Assembly: GCF_900142005.1 (NCBI RefSeq)
Contig: NZ_FQZL01000034.1
Coordinates: 1-35,660 of the forward strand
Origin: Dethiosulfatibacter aminovorans DSM 17477
GTDB taxonomy: Bacteria; Bacillota; Clostridia; Tissierellales; Dethiosulfatibacteraceae
Length of the DNA: 35,660 bases
Direction: 5' to 3'
Below, piece by piece: positions 7,875 through 19,873 of the stretch (its first letter is position 1; the number at the start of each line of letters is the position of its first letter). The position numbers and the translations under genes are program-made. The notes beneath the pieces were generated by a model. The model was not told the DNA's origin and did not search any database. It worked only from the letters and a program-made list of their open reading frames with translations.

Positions 7875-9188
7875 ATGAATGTTCTAATAATCGATGATGA
7901 GAAAAGTATAAGATTTTCCCTCAAGACAGGAATAAAAAAACTGAAGGGAATTCAAGTTTTCGCAGCGGAATCAGGAGAGGAAGGCCTTGATATCATAATG
8001 AACAATAAGATAGACCTGGCCATAATAGATATCAAGCTTCCGGGAATAGACGGCATAGAGGTTCTTGAAAGAATAAACAGGCTTAAGATGGATGTTACAG
8101 TCATAATGATCACCTATATCAGCGAGGTCAGACTGGCCGTGAAGGCCATGAAGCTGGGAGCATACGACTATTACACCAAGCCATTCAATATAATGGATGT
8201 AATAGAATCCGTCGAGAACATGAGAAAGTTCATAGAAAAGAAGAACCGTGTGGACGAGGGTTCTGAAACGAGACTGATTGGTGAGAGCGGGAATATTTCT
8301 GATATAAGAAGAATGATTGGCAGGATTGCAGAGAAGGGAATGAATACCAATATCATGATCACCGGTGAAAGTGGAACGGGAAAGGAAGTGGTGGCAAGGA
8401 GCATAGCTGAAAGTCTGGGAGAAGACAGACAGTTCGTTGCATTGAACTGTGCTGCCATACCCAAGACCCTCCAGGAAAGCGAGCTTTTCGGACATGAAAA
8501 GGGTGCATTTACCGAGGCAAAAAGCAAGAAGCTTGGCCTTATGGAAAAGTCAAACAGGGGCATTCTGTTCCTGGATGAAGTTGGAGACATGGACATGTCC
8601 CTGCAGAAGAAGCTTCTTAGGGCAATACAGGAAAAGAAATTCAGGCGCCTTGGCAGTACGGAGGAAGTGGAATTCGATGCCATGATAATTTCTGCCACAA
8701 ACAAGGACCTGAAATATGAGATAAAGAACGGGATGTTCAGGGAGGATCTTTACTACAGGCTGAATATTATCCCTATTAAAATCGAACCTTTGAGGAAAAG
8801 AAGAGAGGATATACCCCTGCTTTTGGAACATTACCTTCAATTTTACAAAAGCAGAATCGATACGGACATTGAGGGAATAGATGATGCTGCAATGGAGCTT
8901 CTGGTAAACCATGACTGGCAGGGGAATATCAGGGAGCTAAGGAATACGGTGGAGAGGATACTCATACTTTCAGGCAACGATATGATCAGGACAGATGATC
9001 TTCCGGAGGATGTTTTCTTAAAGAAAAGGGAGTATGCAAATTCGGAATTGAAGGAAGCGGAAAGGGATATAATTGTCAGGACTCTGAAAGAGAACAATTT
9101 CAATATCACACATGCTTCGCAGAAGCTTGGAATGACAAGGACGACTCTCAGGAACAAGATGAAGAAGTATGGAATAGAGACGGAATAG
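7875..9188 (+). CDS. NtrC-family sigma-54 response regulator
   Basis: Receiver domain with acidic pocket IIDDE, phospho-acceptor Asp52 and Lys102 (YTKPF); AAA+ domain with Walker A GESGTGKE (164-171), Walker B LFLDEVG (231-237) and arginine-finger region; C-terminal Fis-type helix-turn-helix THASQKLGMTRTTLRNKMKK. The sigma-54 contact loop reads GAFTEA (210-215) rather than the usual GAFTGA. Activates sigma-54 holoenzyme after phosphorylation by the cognate kinase, whose stop lies four bases upstream. ATG 7875 is preceded by GAGGAG; a GTG at 7872 would add one residue. The likely target is the -24/-12 promoter about 210 bases downstream of this gene. Confidence 0.92.
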   Translation: MNVLIIDDEKSIRFSLKTGIKKLKGIQVFAAESGEEGLDIIMNNKIDLAIIDIKLPGIDGIEVLERINRLKMDVTVIMITYISEVRLAVKAMKLGAYDYYTKPFNIMDVIESVENMRKFIEKKNRVDEGSETRLIGESGNISDIRRMIGRIAEKGMNTNIMITGESGTGKEVVARSIAESLGEDRQFVALNCAAIPKTLQESELFGHEKGAFTEAKSKKLGLMEKSNRGILFLDEVGDMDMSLQKKLLRAIQEKKFRRLGSTEEVEFDAMIISATNKDLKYEIKNGMFREDLYYRLNIIPIKIEPLRKRREDIPLLLEHYLQFYKSRIDTDIEGIDDAAMELLVNHDWQGNIRELRNTVERILILSGNDMIRTDDLPEDVFLKKREYANSELKEAERDIIVRTLKENNFNITHASQKLGMTRTTLRNKMKKYGIETE

Positions 9189-9238
9189 AAAAAAGTGGTT
9201 AAAAATTGGCCGGTGGTCAGTTTTTAACCACTTTTTTT
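9189..9238 (+). terminator. Strong terminator after the response regulator
   Basis: Long stem AAAAAAGTGGTTAAAAA (9189-9205) with TTTTTAACCACTTTTTTT (9221-9238), 15-base loop, ending in a T tract; the A/T ends make it usable on both strands. Separates regulator transcription from the regulated operon. Confidence 0.85.
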
Positions 9239-9397
9239 ATGTCTTTTTTCCAGTTTTAACAATGTCATGCTTTTGTGGAGAATGAGAGATTTTTAACATA
9301 CGCGATTGGAGAAAACGTTGGCATTGTAATGATGGATAAAATTCCTTTTCCGTTTTGTCGACTGAATAGAGGGTTAAAACAGCAAATGTTTTTCGTT

Positions 9398-9414
9398 TTG
9401 GCACGTTTCATGCA
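9398..9414 (+). promoter_or_regulatory. Sigma-54 (-24/-12) promoter of the CoA-transferase/MadLM operon
   Basis: TTGGCAC, five bases, ATGCA: the invariant GG (9400-9401) and GC (9412-9413) are exactly 12 apart and only one base differs from the TGGCAC-N5-TTGCA consensus. It lies 37 bases before the CoA-transferase start and downstream of the NtrC-type regulator. The 160 bases upstream would have to hold the enhancer site; I see an inverted ACAATG (9258) / CATTGT (9322) pair there but cannot claim it is the binding site. Confidence 0.8.
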
Positions 9415-9450
9415 CTATATATTTTCAAATAAAAAAGGAAGGTATATATT

Positions 9451-10638
9451 ATGCATTTACCATTGGAGAACATCAAGGTTCTGGACCTTACAAGGGTTTT
9501 GGCAGGTCCATACTGTACCATGGTCCTGGCGGATCTTGGAGCGGAGGTAGTAAAGGTTGAAATGCCGGGGAAGGGGGATGACTCAAGAGCATTCGGTCCC
9601 TATGTCGGTGAGGAAAGCGCCTATTTCATGAGCATCAACAGAAACAAGAAAAGCATCACCTTGAACCTGAAGACAGAGGAAGGAAAGAATCTGCTCAAGG
9701 AGCTAGTAAAGAAGTTTGACATACTGGTTGAGAACTACAGGCCGGGAACCATGGAAAAGCTTGGTTTGGGCTATGACGTCTTAAAGGAAATAAATCCAAA
9801 TCTCATCTATGCGGCATCTTCAGGATTTGGTCACTACGGACCATACAGCAAAAGACCTGCCTATGATGGAGTTGTACAGGCCATGGGAGGAATAATGAGT
9901 ATCACGGGACAGAAAGGTGGAGAACCCACGAGAGTAGGCCCTTCCGTAGGAGACATATTTGCAGGAATGTTTACGGCAGTGGGAATACTTTCATCCATCA
10001 ACAAGAGAAACTTGACAGGCGAAGGAATGAAGGTTGACGTTTCCATGCTTGACTGTCAGGTTGCAATTCTTGAAAATGCAGTAGCAAGGTACTTTGCAAC
10101 GGGAGCATCACCTGCACCGGCAGGAAACAAGCATGCATCCATAACGCCCTTCGAGCCGTTTGACACCAGCGACGGCAAGATAATGATAGCGGTTGGAAAT
10201 GACAATCTGTGGGCCAGGTTCTGCAAGCTCATTGAAAGGGAAGACCTGACAAGCGATGAAAAGTTCAAGACAAATCCATTGAGGAACGAGCATTATGATA
10301 TATTAAGGCCCATGGTAGCGGAAAAGATAGCAGGAAAGACGACGGAAGAATGGTACACCATGCTGACAGAAGGCGGAGTGCCATGCGGACCTATAAACGA
10401 TATTGGAATGGTTGTTAAGGATGAGCATGTCAATGCAAGGAACATGATACAGATGGTGGAACATCCTGTTGCTGGAGAACTTCACATGCCGGGAATACCT
10501 ATCAAGATAAGCGACTGCAGCGATGCGATCAGGTTTGCCGCTCCTGTTCTGGGGCAGCACAGTGTGGAAGTTTTGGGACAATATCTTGGATACGGCCATG
10601 AGGATGTGGAAAAACTAAAGGAAGGTGGAATTATATAA
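9451..10638 (+). CDS. Class III CoA-transferase (CaiB/BaiF family)
   Basis: Transfers CoA between a thioester and a carboxylate through an aspartyl-CoA intermediate. The N-terminal signature LEN(I)KVLDLTRVLAGPYC, VENYRPGTMEKLGLGY and the catalytic Asp168 in VGPSVGD (equivalent to Asp169 of formyl-CoA transferase) are visible; 395 residues is typical. A strong site AAAAAAGGAAGG precedes ATG 9451. First gene of an operon whose other two members encode a malonate-type carrier, so its substrate is most likely the imported dicarboxylate (malonate to malonyl-CoA is the simplest idea). The family alone does not fix the substrate. Confidence 0.88.
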   Translation: MHLPLENIKVLDLTRVLAGPYCTMVLADLGAEVVKVEMPGKGDDSRAFGPYVGEESAYFMSINRNKKSITLNLKTEEGKNLLKELVKKFDILVENYRPGTMEKLGLGYDVLKEINPNLIYAASSGFGHYGPYSKRPAYDGVVQAMGGIMSITGQKGGEPTRVGPSVGDIFAGMFTAVGILSSINKRNLTGEGMKVDVSMLDCQVAILENAVARYFATGASPAPAGNKHASITPFEPFDTSDGKIMIAVGNDNLWARFCKLIEREDLTSDEKFKTNPLRNEHYDILRPMVAEKIAGKTTEEWYTMLTEGGVPCGPINDIGMVVKDEHVNARNMIQMVEHPVAGELHMPGIPIKISDCSDAIRFAAPVLGQHSVEVLGQYLGYGHEDVEKLKEGGII

Positions 10639-11036
10639 TGGAAATTTATGGATTTGGTATAGTTGCGATTTGCATGTATATTGGCTCTTTCATAGGAATG
10701 ACTTTGGGAAAAGTTCTTGGAATCAGCGGGAATGTAGGTGGAGTCGGATTCGCCATGCTTATGCTGGTTGTTTTTACAAACTACAGGGAATCAAAGGGAA
10801 AACCCCTCAGTGAAAGAACACAGAATGGAATCAGACTGCTGAGTGCCCTCTATATTCCTATAATTGTGGCAATGGCAGCAAATCAAAATGTTGTTGCAGC
10901 TTTTGAGGGAGGAGCAGTGGCCTTCCTGGCAGGTGGTGTGGCTACCATAGGAGCCATTCTGTTGGTTCCTGTAATTTCCAAACTTACTGCTGGCAAAAAT
11001 GATGTTGAAAAGGATCTAGGAGGTAAGAGAGCATGA
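10638..11036 (+). CDS. madL: Malonate:Na+ symporter subunit MadL
   Basis: Small hydrophobic protein (132 residues, about four membrane segments) matching MadL: opening MEIYGFGIVAICMYIGSFIGMTLGK, glycine-rich GISGNVGGVGFAMLML, and a charged hydrophilic tail. Works with MadM in Na+-dependent malonate uptake, as known from Malonomonas rubra. TAATG overlap with the CoA-transferase stop and a four-base overlap with madM indicate coupled translation. The evidence quotation is abbreviated in the motif sense; the assignment rests on whole-protein resemblance and pairing. Confidence 0.85.
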   Translation: MEIYGFGIVAICMYIGSFIGMTLGKVLGISGNVGGVGFAMLMLVVFTNYRESKGKPLSERTQNGIRLLSALYIPIIVAMAANQNVVAAFEGGAVAFLAGGVATIGAILLVPVISKLTAGKNDVEKDLGGKRA

Positions 11037-11794
11037 GTGGTACAATAGTGAGCATTTTTACGAAATACGCCTTGGTCGGGGCATTTCTGGCCGTAGCAGT
11101 AATAATGATTATTTCTTATACTTTTGCAAGTTCAATCAAGCAAAGAAGGATGGGATCTGCAATAGCAATTGTTGTAGGCCTTGCTCTTTCCTTCGTTGCA
11201 GGAAAATATACAGGAGGAAGCAAGGGTCTCTCTGATGTAGCTTTATTTTCAGGGATAGGGCTACTTGGCGGCGGAATGATGAGAGACTATGCCATAATTT
11301 CAACTGCCTTCGGCGTTAAATTTGAGAACTTGAAAAAGGCGGGACTTCCGGGTACTGTCGCATTGATTATAGGAGTGCTGTTCTCCTTTATAGTCGGATC
11401 AATATTCGCTTTCGCTCTGGGATATACCGATCCTGTTGACGTAGCAACCATAGGAGGAGGGGCCGTAACATTTGTTGTTGGACCTGTTACAGGAGGTGCC
11501 CTGGGTGCGAGCTCCGATGTCATTGCCATATCCATAGCTGCAGGTGTGGTTAAATCCGTTCTTACTATGATCATAACACCTTTCATAGCTCCCAAGGTTG
11601 GTCTGGACAACCCTACATCAGCCATGGTTTATGGAGGAATGATAGGAACCACCAGCGGAGTTGCAGGCGGACTGGCTGCAACTGACGAGAAACTGATACC
11701 TTATGGTGCTATGACAGCTACATTCTATACAGGGCTTGGAAGCTTGTTCTGTCCATCACTCGGATTCATTTTGATTAGGGCTTTAATCGGTTGA
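11033..11794 (+). CDS. madM: Malonate:Na+ symporter subunit MadM
   Basis: Polytopic carrier subunit (253 residues, about eight membrane segments) with glycine-rich repeats GIGLLGGGMMRDYAIISTAFG, TIGGGAVTFVVGPVTGGALGA and the C-terminal GGMIGTTSGVAGGLAATDEK, all as in MadM. It begins inside the last codons of madL (ATGAGTGG), so the two subunits are made together. Import would be driven by the Na+ gradient, which fits the Na+-type ATP synthase encoded just downstream. Specificity for malonate over methylmalonate or succinate is not provable from sequence. Confidence 0.87.
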   Translation: MSGTIVSIFTKYALVGAFLAVAVIMIISYTFASSIKQRRMGSAIAIVVGLALSFVAGKYTGGSKGLSDVALFSGIGLLGGGMMRDYAIISTAFGVKFENLKKAGLPGTVALIIGVLFSFIVGSIFAFALGYTDPVDVATIGGGAVTFVVGPVTGGALGASSDVIAISIAAGVVKSVLTMIITPFIAPKVGLDNPTSAMVYGGMIGTTSGVAGGLAATDEKLIPYGAMTATFYTGLGSLFCPSLGFILIRALIG

Positions 11795-11802
11795 CAAGTT
11801 GT

Positions 11803-11834
11803 GAAATGAACCCGGAATGGGTTCATTTCTTTGT
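11803..11834 (+). terminator. Terminator of the CoA-transferase/MadLM operon
   Basis: Perfect 11-pair stem GAAATGAACCC (11803-11813) / GGGTTCATTTC (11819-11829) with a five-base loop and a short T-rich tail (TTTGTT). The weak T tract could allow some read-through. Confidence 0.75.
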
Positions 11835-12088
11835 TAAATTAACTACTATTTGGTATTAGGGCAATGAATGCTATATTTTTAACATATTCTCATAGTTTTA
11901 TTTGGTCGTAACCGACAATTGCCTTTGATTGCATTTGGATGTCAAGAATGTGGTGTTTGAACGGTTGGGGAAATTATTGCGGAATGGGATGAGTGCTGAT
12001 TGATTTGGCGGGTCGACAGGTGCCCGGCGGGCATTAAAAAAACTCACATGTTTATTGTTATAATTTTAACAAAAAAGCCCGAAATCCA
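11835..12088. other. Intergenic stretch without a recognisable gene
   Basis: AT-rich spacer after the terminator. I find no credible coding frame, RNA gene or promoter. The only small dyad is TGCCC-GGC-GGGCA near 12021, followed by an A tract rather than a T tract, so not a plus-strand terminator. Confidence 0.5.
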
Positions 12089-12308
12089 TTGACATCATAT
12101 ACCAAATATGATAATATTCTTTATGTTGATTGTATAGTATAGATTGTTTAACACAGTCGTGACATTTTTGTGTTTTTGTACACCGTGAAGTAATTAAATT
12201 GACTTCATATACCAAATATGATAATATTCTTTATGTTGATTGTATAGTATAGATTGTGTAACACAGTTGTGACATTTTTGTGTTTTTGTATAGTATGGAG
12301 TAATTAAG
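12089..12308 (+). repeat. Tandem 110-bp duplication carrying two promoters
   Basis: Two head-to-tail copies, 12089-12198 and 12199-12308, about 92% identical by my count. Each starts with a -35 element (TTGACA at 12089; TTGACT at 12199), a 17-base spacer and TAATAT (12112-12117; 12222-12227). Each also contains TGTATAGTATAGATTG and TAACACAG. Because the period equals the promoter spacing, the ATP synthase operon would have twin promoters about 480 and 370 bases upstream of atpZ. Confidence 0.75.
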
Positions 12309-12594
12309 CAAATACGCCGTAGATGCGTTTGTTTTGTTGCTCTTTTTTTGTAAGCAAAAACCATTGTATACAGTAACTTACATCTTTGTGGAATCAGATT
12401 TGCAAACTGTGTATTAGGGAAAACGTTGGCTAAAACATATTGTTCCTGATACAACGAATGTGTTGATTTCCCAATAAAAAAGTTATATACTTTTCTGTGT
12501 GGATTCAATTTGCAGCGGAGCTGCATTATCTACAATATGAAAATTGAATATTGGTTATTAATAAATATACACATGGATTATTTAAGGTGGCGGT
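12309..12594 (+). promoter_or_regulatory. Long untranslated leader of the ATP synthase operon
   Basis: About 290 bases between the twin promoters and atpZ with no credible coding frame. Local dyads: CAAATACGC (12309) with GCGTTTG (12325), followed after nine bases by a seven-T run, which could act as an attenuator; and GCAGC-GGA-GCTGC near 12511. No riboswitch class is recognised. Confidence 0.4.
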
Positions 12595-12813
12595 ATGGAC
12601 AAAAATAAATTGAAGATTTTCCAAAACCTGGCGCTCCTGACCCAGATAGGTATTATGATGATAGTCCCCATTTTTGGAGGACTTTTGGTGGGACGGTTCC
12701 TTGACGACAAGTTCGGTACGGGAAACAAGTTCCTTCTCATATTCATCATCATAGGGACCGGAGCAGCCTTTATGAATTTGTACAAGATTGCAATGAAGGG
12801 CAACAAGAAGTGA
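12595..12813 (+). CDS. atpZ: AtpZ-family ATP synthase accessory protein
   Basis: 72-residue protein with two membrane helices (QIGIMMIVPIFGGLLVGRFL and KFLLIFIIIGTGAAF) and the short charged loop DDKFGTG between them, as in AtpZ. AtpZ and AtpI sit at the front of many bacterial atp operons and have been linked to Mg2+/Ca2+ handling and to assembly of Na+-type c rings. AAGGTGG precedes ATG 12595. Assigned from size, topology and position. Confidence 0.8.
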   Translation: MDKNKLKIFQNLALLTQIGIMMIVPIFGGLLVGRFLDDKFGTGNKFLLIFIIIGTGAAFMNLYKIAMKGNKK

Positions 12814-12851
12814 TTTAAGTATGTTGGTTAGTAAATTAAGTGGAGTGGATT

Positions 12852-13259
12852 ATGAATGAAACAGCAAAACTGCAAGTGAAGATAATAAAGAAAAACTTGA
12901 TTGTATTATGCGTTTTAATAATATTTTCATTCCTTTTTTTGAATGAGCCTTTAAAGTGGACCTACGGCTTCATATTTGGAGGTTTCATAGGCATATTGAA
13001 TTTCATGCAGCTGGCAAGGACGGTGGAAAAGGCTGTCAAGATGAACCCCGGGAGTGCACAGGCATACGCTTCCATAAGTTATTTCATAAGGTTCGCCATA
13101 ATGGCTGTTGTGCTCATAGTCTCCCTTAAGGCGGACTATATCAATGCTTTGGCAACAATCATCGGACTGTTGTCTATCAAGTTTATAATACTTGTCACTA
13201 ATCTGTTTAATGACAGGACTTATTATAAAAGAATTTTTAGAAGAAAGGAGGAAAAGTGA
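12852..13259 (+). CDS. atpI: AtpI, ATP synthase assembly protein
   Basis: 135 residues with four hydrophobic segments, among them LIVLCVLIIFSFLFLN and WTYGFIFGGFIGILNFMQL. AtpI helps assemble the c ring; in Na+-type systems it has been shown necessary for ring formation. Sequence is weakly conserved, so the call leans on place and topology. ATG 12852 has GGAG six bases upstream; a GTG at 12840 is less likely. Stop overlaps the atpB start by one base (TGATG). Confidence 0.8.
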   Translation: MNETAKLQVKIIKKNLIVLCVLIIFSFLFLNEPLKWTYGFIFGGFIGILNFMQLARTVEKAVKMNPGSAQAYASISYFIRFAIMAVVLIVSLKADYINALATIIGLLSIKFIILVTNLFNDRTYYKRIFRRKEEK

Positions 13260-13990
13260 TGGATACTGGATTTGGCCCAATTATTGTCTGGGATTCCGGC
13301 TCACCCATTCCGGGATTGGAAATCCTCGGCAATTTTCAAATTACAGAAACTGTTACGGTAACGTGGCTGATAATGGCTGTAGTCGTTTTGCTTTCCATTA
13401 GGGCGACCAGAAACCTGAAAAAGGTGCCTGGCAGAGGACAGATAGTTCTTGAAATGCTTGTAGATAGCATAAACAACCTTACAGCACAAACAATGGGAGA
13501 AGATAAAAAAAGTTTTGCACCATATATGGGGACTCTTTTGATATTTTTGGCTATTTCAAACCTTGCAGGCTTGTTGGGTTTCAGACCTCCCACTGCGGAT
13601 GTCAATACAACAATGGGATGTGCAATGATTACCTTCACCATGATCCACGTATTTGGAGCGAAAAGAAAGGGTGTAGGAACATACCTGAAAGGGTTTGCTG
13701 AACCATTGGCGCCCATGTTGCCGCTTAACATCGTAGGAGAACTGGCGACACCGATTTCACTTGGTTTTCGTCTCTTCGGAAACATAGTGGGCGGACTTAT
13801 TATCATGAAACTGATATACGGGGCGTTGGCTGGATTGAGTGCCAAGATTTTTGGACCCGCAGCACCACCAATTCTTCAAACCGGTATACCTGCAGTACTT
13901 CATATCTATTTTGACTTGTTCGCAGGCGTACTACAATCATTCATATTTACCATGCTTACAATGGTAAATGTGTCTATGGCAATGGATTAA
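13259..13990 (+). CDS. atpB: ATP synthase subunit a
   Basis: Membrane stator subunit that forms the ion half-channels against the c ring. 243 residues, about five or six helices. Stator arginine is Arg171 in LGFRLFGNIVGG; the preceding LPLNIVGELATPISLG is the usual helix-4 region. A perfect AAAGGAGG precedes ATG 13259. An unusually Pro/Gly-rich loop (KIFGPAAPPILQTGIPAV) separates the last helices, as common in clostridial a subunits. Confidence 0.93.
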   Translation: MDTGFGPIIVWDSGSPIPGLEILGNFQITETVTVTWLIMAVVVLLSIRATRNLKKVPGRGQIVLEMLVDSINNLTAQTMGEDKKSFAPYMGTLLIFLAISNLAGLLGFRPPTADVNTTMGCAMITFTMIHVFGAKRKGVGTYLKGFAEPLAPMLPLNIVGELATPISLGFRLFGNIVGGLIIMKLIYGALAGLSAKIFGPAAPPILQTGIPAVLHIYFDLFAGVLQSFIFTMLTMVNVSMAMD

Positions 13991-14566
<576 letters not shown>

Positions 14567-14606
14567 TTTGAAAAAATTTGCAAAATTTATTAAATTTGAA
14601 TTCTAG

Positions 14607-14885
<279 letters not shown>

Positions 14886-14948
14886 TTATCCCAGTTATTG
14901 CCATAACAGAGGATAATTGCAAATAAAATATTGAAAGGAGGCAGCTGA

Positions 14949-15458
14949 ATGCTTAAAGCAGGATTAGTAGAATTAAACTGGACATTCGTTTTTCAGATTC
15001 TGAATACGTTCATTCTGTATTTGCTTTTGAAAAAATTCTTGTTTGCTCCGGTCACTGAAGTTATAGAAGCTAGAGAAAAAAGTATTTCCGATTCGTTGAA
15101 CGATGCTGAAAGAATTAGCAACGAAGCTGAGAAATACAAGGTAGAGTATTATGGAAAGCTTCAATCTGCCGAAGAAGAAGGAAGAGAAATCATAGCCAAG
15201 GCTACCAGAAATGCTGACGAAAAATCAAACAACATGATCAAGGAAGCAAGGGAAATGGTTGCAAGGCAGAAGGAAAAAGCTGAAGCGGATATAGAGGTAG
15301 AAAAGAAGAAAGCCATCAACGAGATCAAGGATGAAATATCTTCACTTGCAATACTGGCTGCATCGAAAGTACTTGAAAATGAAGTTGATGAAGACACCAA
15401 CAAGACAATCGTCAACAAATTCATAGAACAGGTAGGGGATGCAAAATGGCAGAATTAG
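14949..15458 (+). CDS. atpF: ATP synthase subunit b
   Basis: Peripheral stalk: one N-terminal helix (WTFVFQILNTFILYLLLKKF) then a long charged helix for dimerisation (AERISNEAEKYKVEYYGKLQ and onward). 169 residues is normal. AAAGGAGG precedes ATG 14949; the last codons overlap atpH by 13 bases. Confidence 0.92.
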   Translation: MLKAGLVELNWTFVFQILNTFILYLLLKKFLFAPVTEVIEAREKSISDSLNDAERISNEAEKYKVEYYGKLQSAEEEGREIIAKATRNADEKSNNMIKEAREMVARQKEKAEADIEVEKKKAINEIKDEISSLAILAASKVLENEVDEDTNKTIVNKFIEQVGDAKWQN

Positions 15459-15988
15459 TAGCAAAAACGTATTCACAGGCTTTGTTCGAGGTGGGCCTTG
15501 ATAATGATTCTCTGGATTTGTATCTGGAAGAACTTAAGGCCATAGACGGCTTGATGAAGGAATATCCTGATTTTTACGAGATACTGAAGTCTCCTAAAAT
15601 CAATACGGATGAAAAGAAAAAGGTTGTTGATGAAGTATTCAAGGGCAAGGCCTGCACTGAAATCAGCAATTTCATGAAGATACTCCTTGACAAGAGAAGG
15701 ATCAAAGACCTTTTTTCCATAGTCAAGGAATTTGAAAATCTCATTTATGACCACAAGGGGATAGTAAAGGCGACTGCAATAACTACGACGGAGCTTGGCG
15801 GTAAGGAAAAGGCCGCGCTGGTTGACAGGCTCAAGGTCATGACAGGAAAGGAAATCGATCTTGTAAATGAGGTTGACGAAAGTGTTCTAGGTGGAGTAAT
15901 GATTAAACTTGGAGACAAAGTTATCGATGGTACACTTAGAGGAAAATTGAACAAAATACAAACAAGTTTGAAAGAAATAATAGTATAG
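15446..15988 (+). CDS. atpH: ATP synthase subunit delta
   Basis: Caps F1 and links it to the b stalk. 180 residues; N-terminal helical bundle beginning VAKTYSQALFEVG, then FYEILKSPKINTDEKKKVV, and the C-terminal motif VDESVLGGVMIKLGDKVIDG with LRGKL typical of OSCP/delta. Starts within the end of atpF. Confidence 0.93.
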   Translation: MAELVAKTYSQALFEVGLDNDSLDLYLEELKAIDGLMKEYPDFYEILKSPKINTDEKKKVVDEVFKGKACTEISNFMKILLDKRRIKDLFSIVKEFENLIYDHKGIVKATAITTTELGGKEKAALVDRLKVMTGKEIDLVNEVDESVLGGVMIKLGDKVIDGTLRGKLNKIQTSLKEIIV

Positions 15989-15999
15989 GACAGGGGTGA

Positions 16000-17517
<1,518 letters not shown>

Positions 17518-17549
17518 GTGGCTGGCTGTAACAGTCAGGAGGTGAAAAG

Positions 17550-18413
17550 TTGGGTCAAAATATGAATGACATCAAGCGAAGGATCAAAAGTGTCACCAGC
17601 ACCAAGCAGATTACAAAGGCTATGGAACTGGTTGCCACTGCAAAGCTCAAAAGAGCCAGAAACAAGCTTGATGCATCTAAACCATACTTTAATACGATAG
17701 TCAATTCCATTACGGAAATAATGACGCATACAAAGGGAATAAGACATCCTTTCATAGACAAGAGAGAGATTGAGAATTCCCTGTACATAGTCATAACTGG
17801 AGACAGGGGACTTGCAGGCGGATACAACTCCAACATTTGCAAGCTTGTGGAACAGAAGGTGACTGACAAGTCCAAGGCCAAGCTTGTGACCATAGGGTCC
17901 AAGGGAAGGGATTTCTTCAATGCAAGAGGTTATGAAATCATAAGCTCCTATACAGGGGTTTCTGAAACTCCTTCGCTGGAAGTTGCCGTTGAAATCTGTA
18001 CTGAAGCTGTCGAAATGTACAAAAACAAGGAAATAGACGCAATATACGTGGTTTATACTGAATTTGTAAGTACCATTGCCTACGAGCCTCATGCTCTAAA
18101 GATACTTCCCGTTGAGCTTGAAAACAACAAGGAAGAGGCAGAGGAAGAGTTCCCGGTACTTTTCAGATATGAACCCTCACCGGAGTCCGTTCTTGAATAC
18201 CTTGTGCCGAAATACATGAATTCCGTAGTATTCGGTGCATGCGTAGAGTCGTCGGCAAGTGAGTCGGGATCAAGAAGGATTGCCATGGAAAATGCAACAG
18301 ACAATGCTGAAGATATGATAGATGAGCTTCAGCTTGTGTACAACAGAGCCAGACAGGCAGCCATCACTCAGGAGATCTCTGAGATTGTGGCGGGTGCCGA
18401 CGCTCTTAATTAA
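17550..18413 (+). CDS. atpG: ATP synthase subunit gamma
   Basis: Central rotor shaft, 287 residues. N-terminal helix NDIKRRIKSVTSTKQITKAM and C-terminal helix MENATDNAEDMIDELQLVYN are diagnostic; GDRGLAGGYN is the conserved loop. The start is TTG 17550, seven bases after a perfect AGGAGG; the next ATG (17562) is too far from it. Confidence 0.95.
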   Translation: MGQNMNDIKRRIKSVTSTKQITKAMELVATAKLKRARNKLDASKPYFNTIVNSITEIMTHTKGIRHPFIDKREIENSLYIVITGDRGLAGGYNSNICKLVEQKVTDKSKAKLVTIGSKGRDFFNARGYEIISSYTGVSETPSLEVAVEICTEAVEMYKNKEIDAIYVVYTEFVSTIAYEPHALKILPVELENNKEEAEEEFPVLFRYEPSPESVLEYLVPKYMNSVVFGACVESSASESGSRRIAMENATDNAEDMIDELQLVYNRARQAAITQEISEIVAGADALN

Positions 18414-19841
<1,428 letters not shown>

Positions 19842-19873
19842 TACCTTGAGTACTAAGAAAGGTTGGTGAATTC

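Noticed and set aside
8171..8704. 177-codon minus-strand open frame inside the response regulator gene
   Set aside because: Antisense shadow of a clearly coding gene with full NtrC motifs; Ser/Leu-rich composition is typical of the opposite strand of such codons. Other long antisense frames (for example 17535-18092 and 6545-6994) were dropped for the same reason.
12012..12045. Terminator at the GC-rich dyad TGCCCGGCGGGCA
   Set aside because: The stem is only five pairs and is followed by A residues, not T, on the plus strand; on the minus strand the T run comes before the stem.
12100..12290. Possible Rex or CcpA sites (TTGTTTAACA, TGTGTAACACA, and the AAAACGTTGGC shared by 9312 and 12421)
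   Set aside because: Matches to the consensus are too short or have several mismatches, and the shared 11-mer is within what chance allows in AT-rich leaders.
12194..12526. 110-codon minus-strand open frame across the promoter duplication and leader
   Set aside because: It runs through the tandem repeat and AT-rich leader, lacks a ribosome binding site and resembles no protein; the open frame is explained by base composition.
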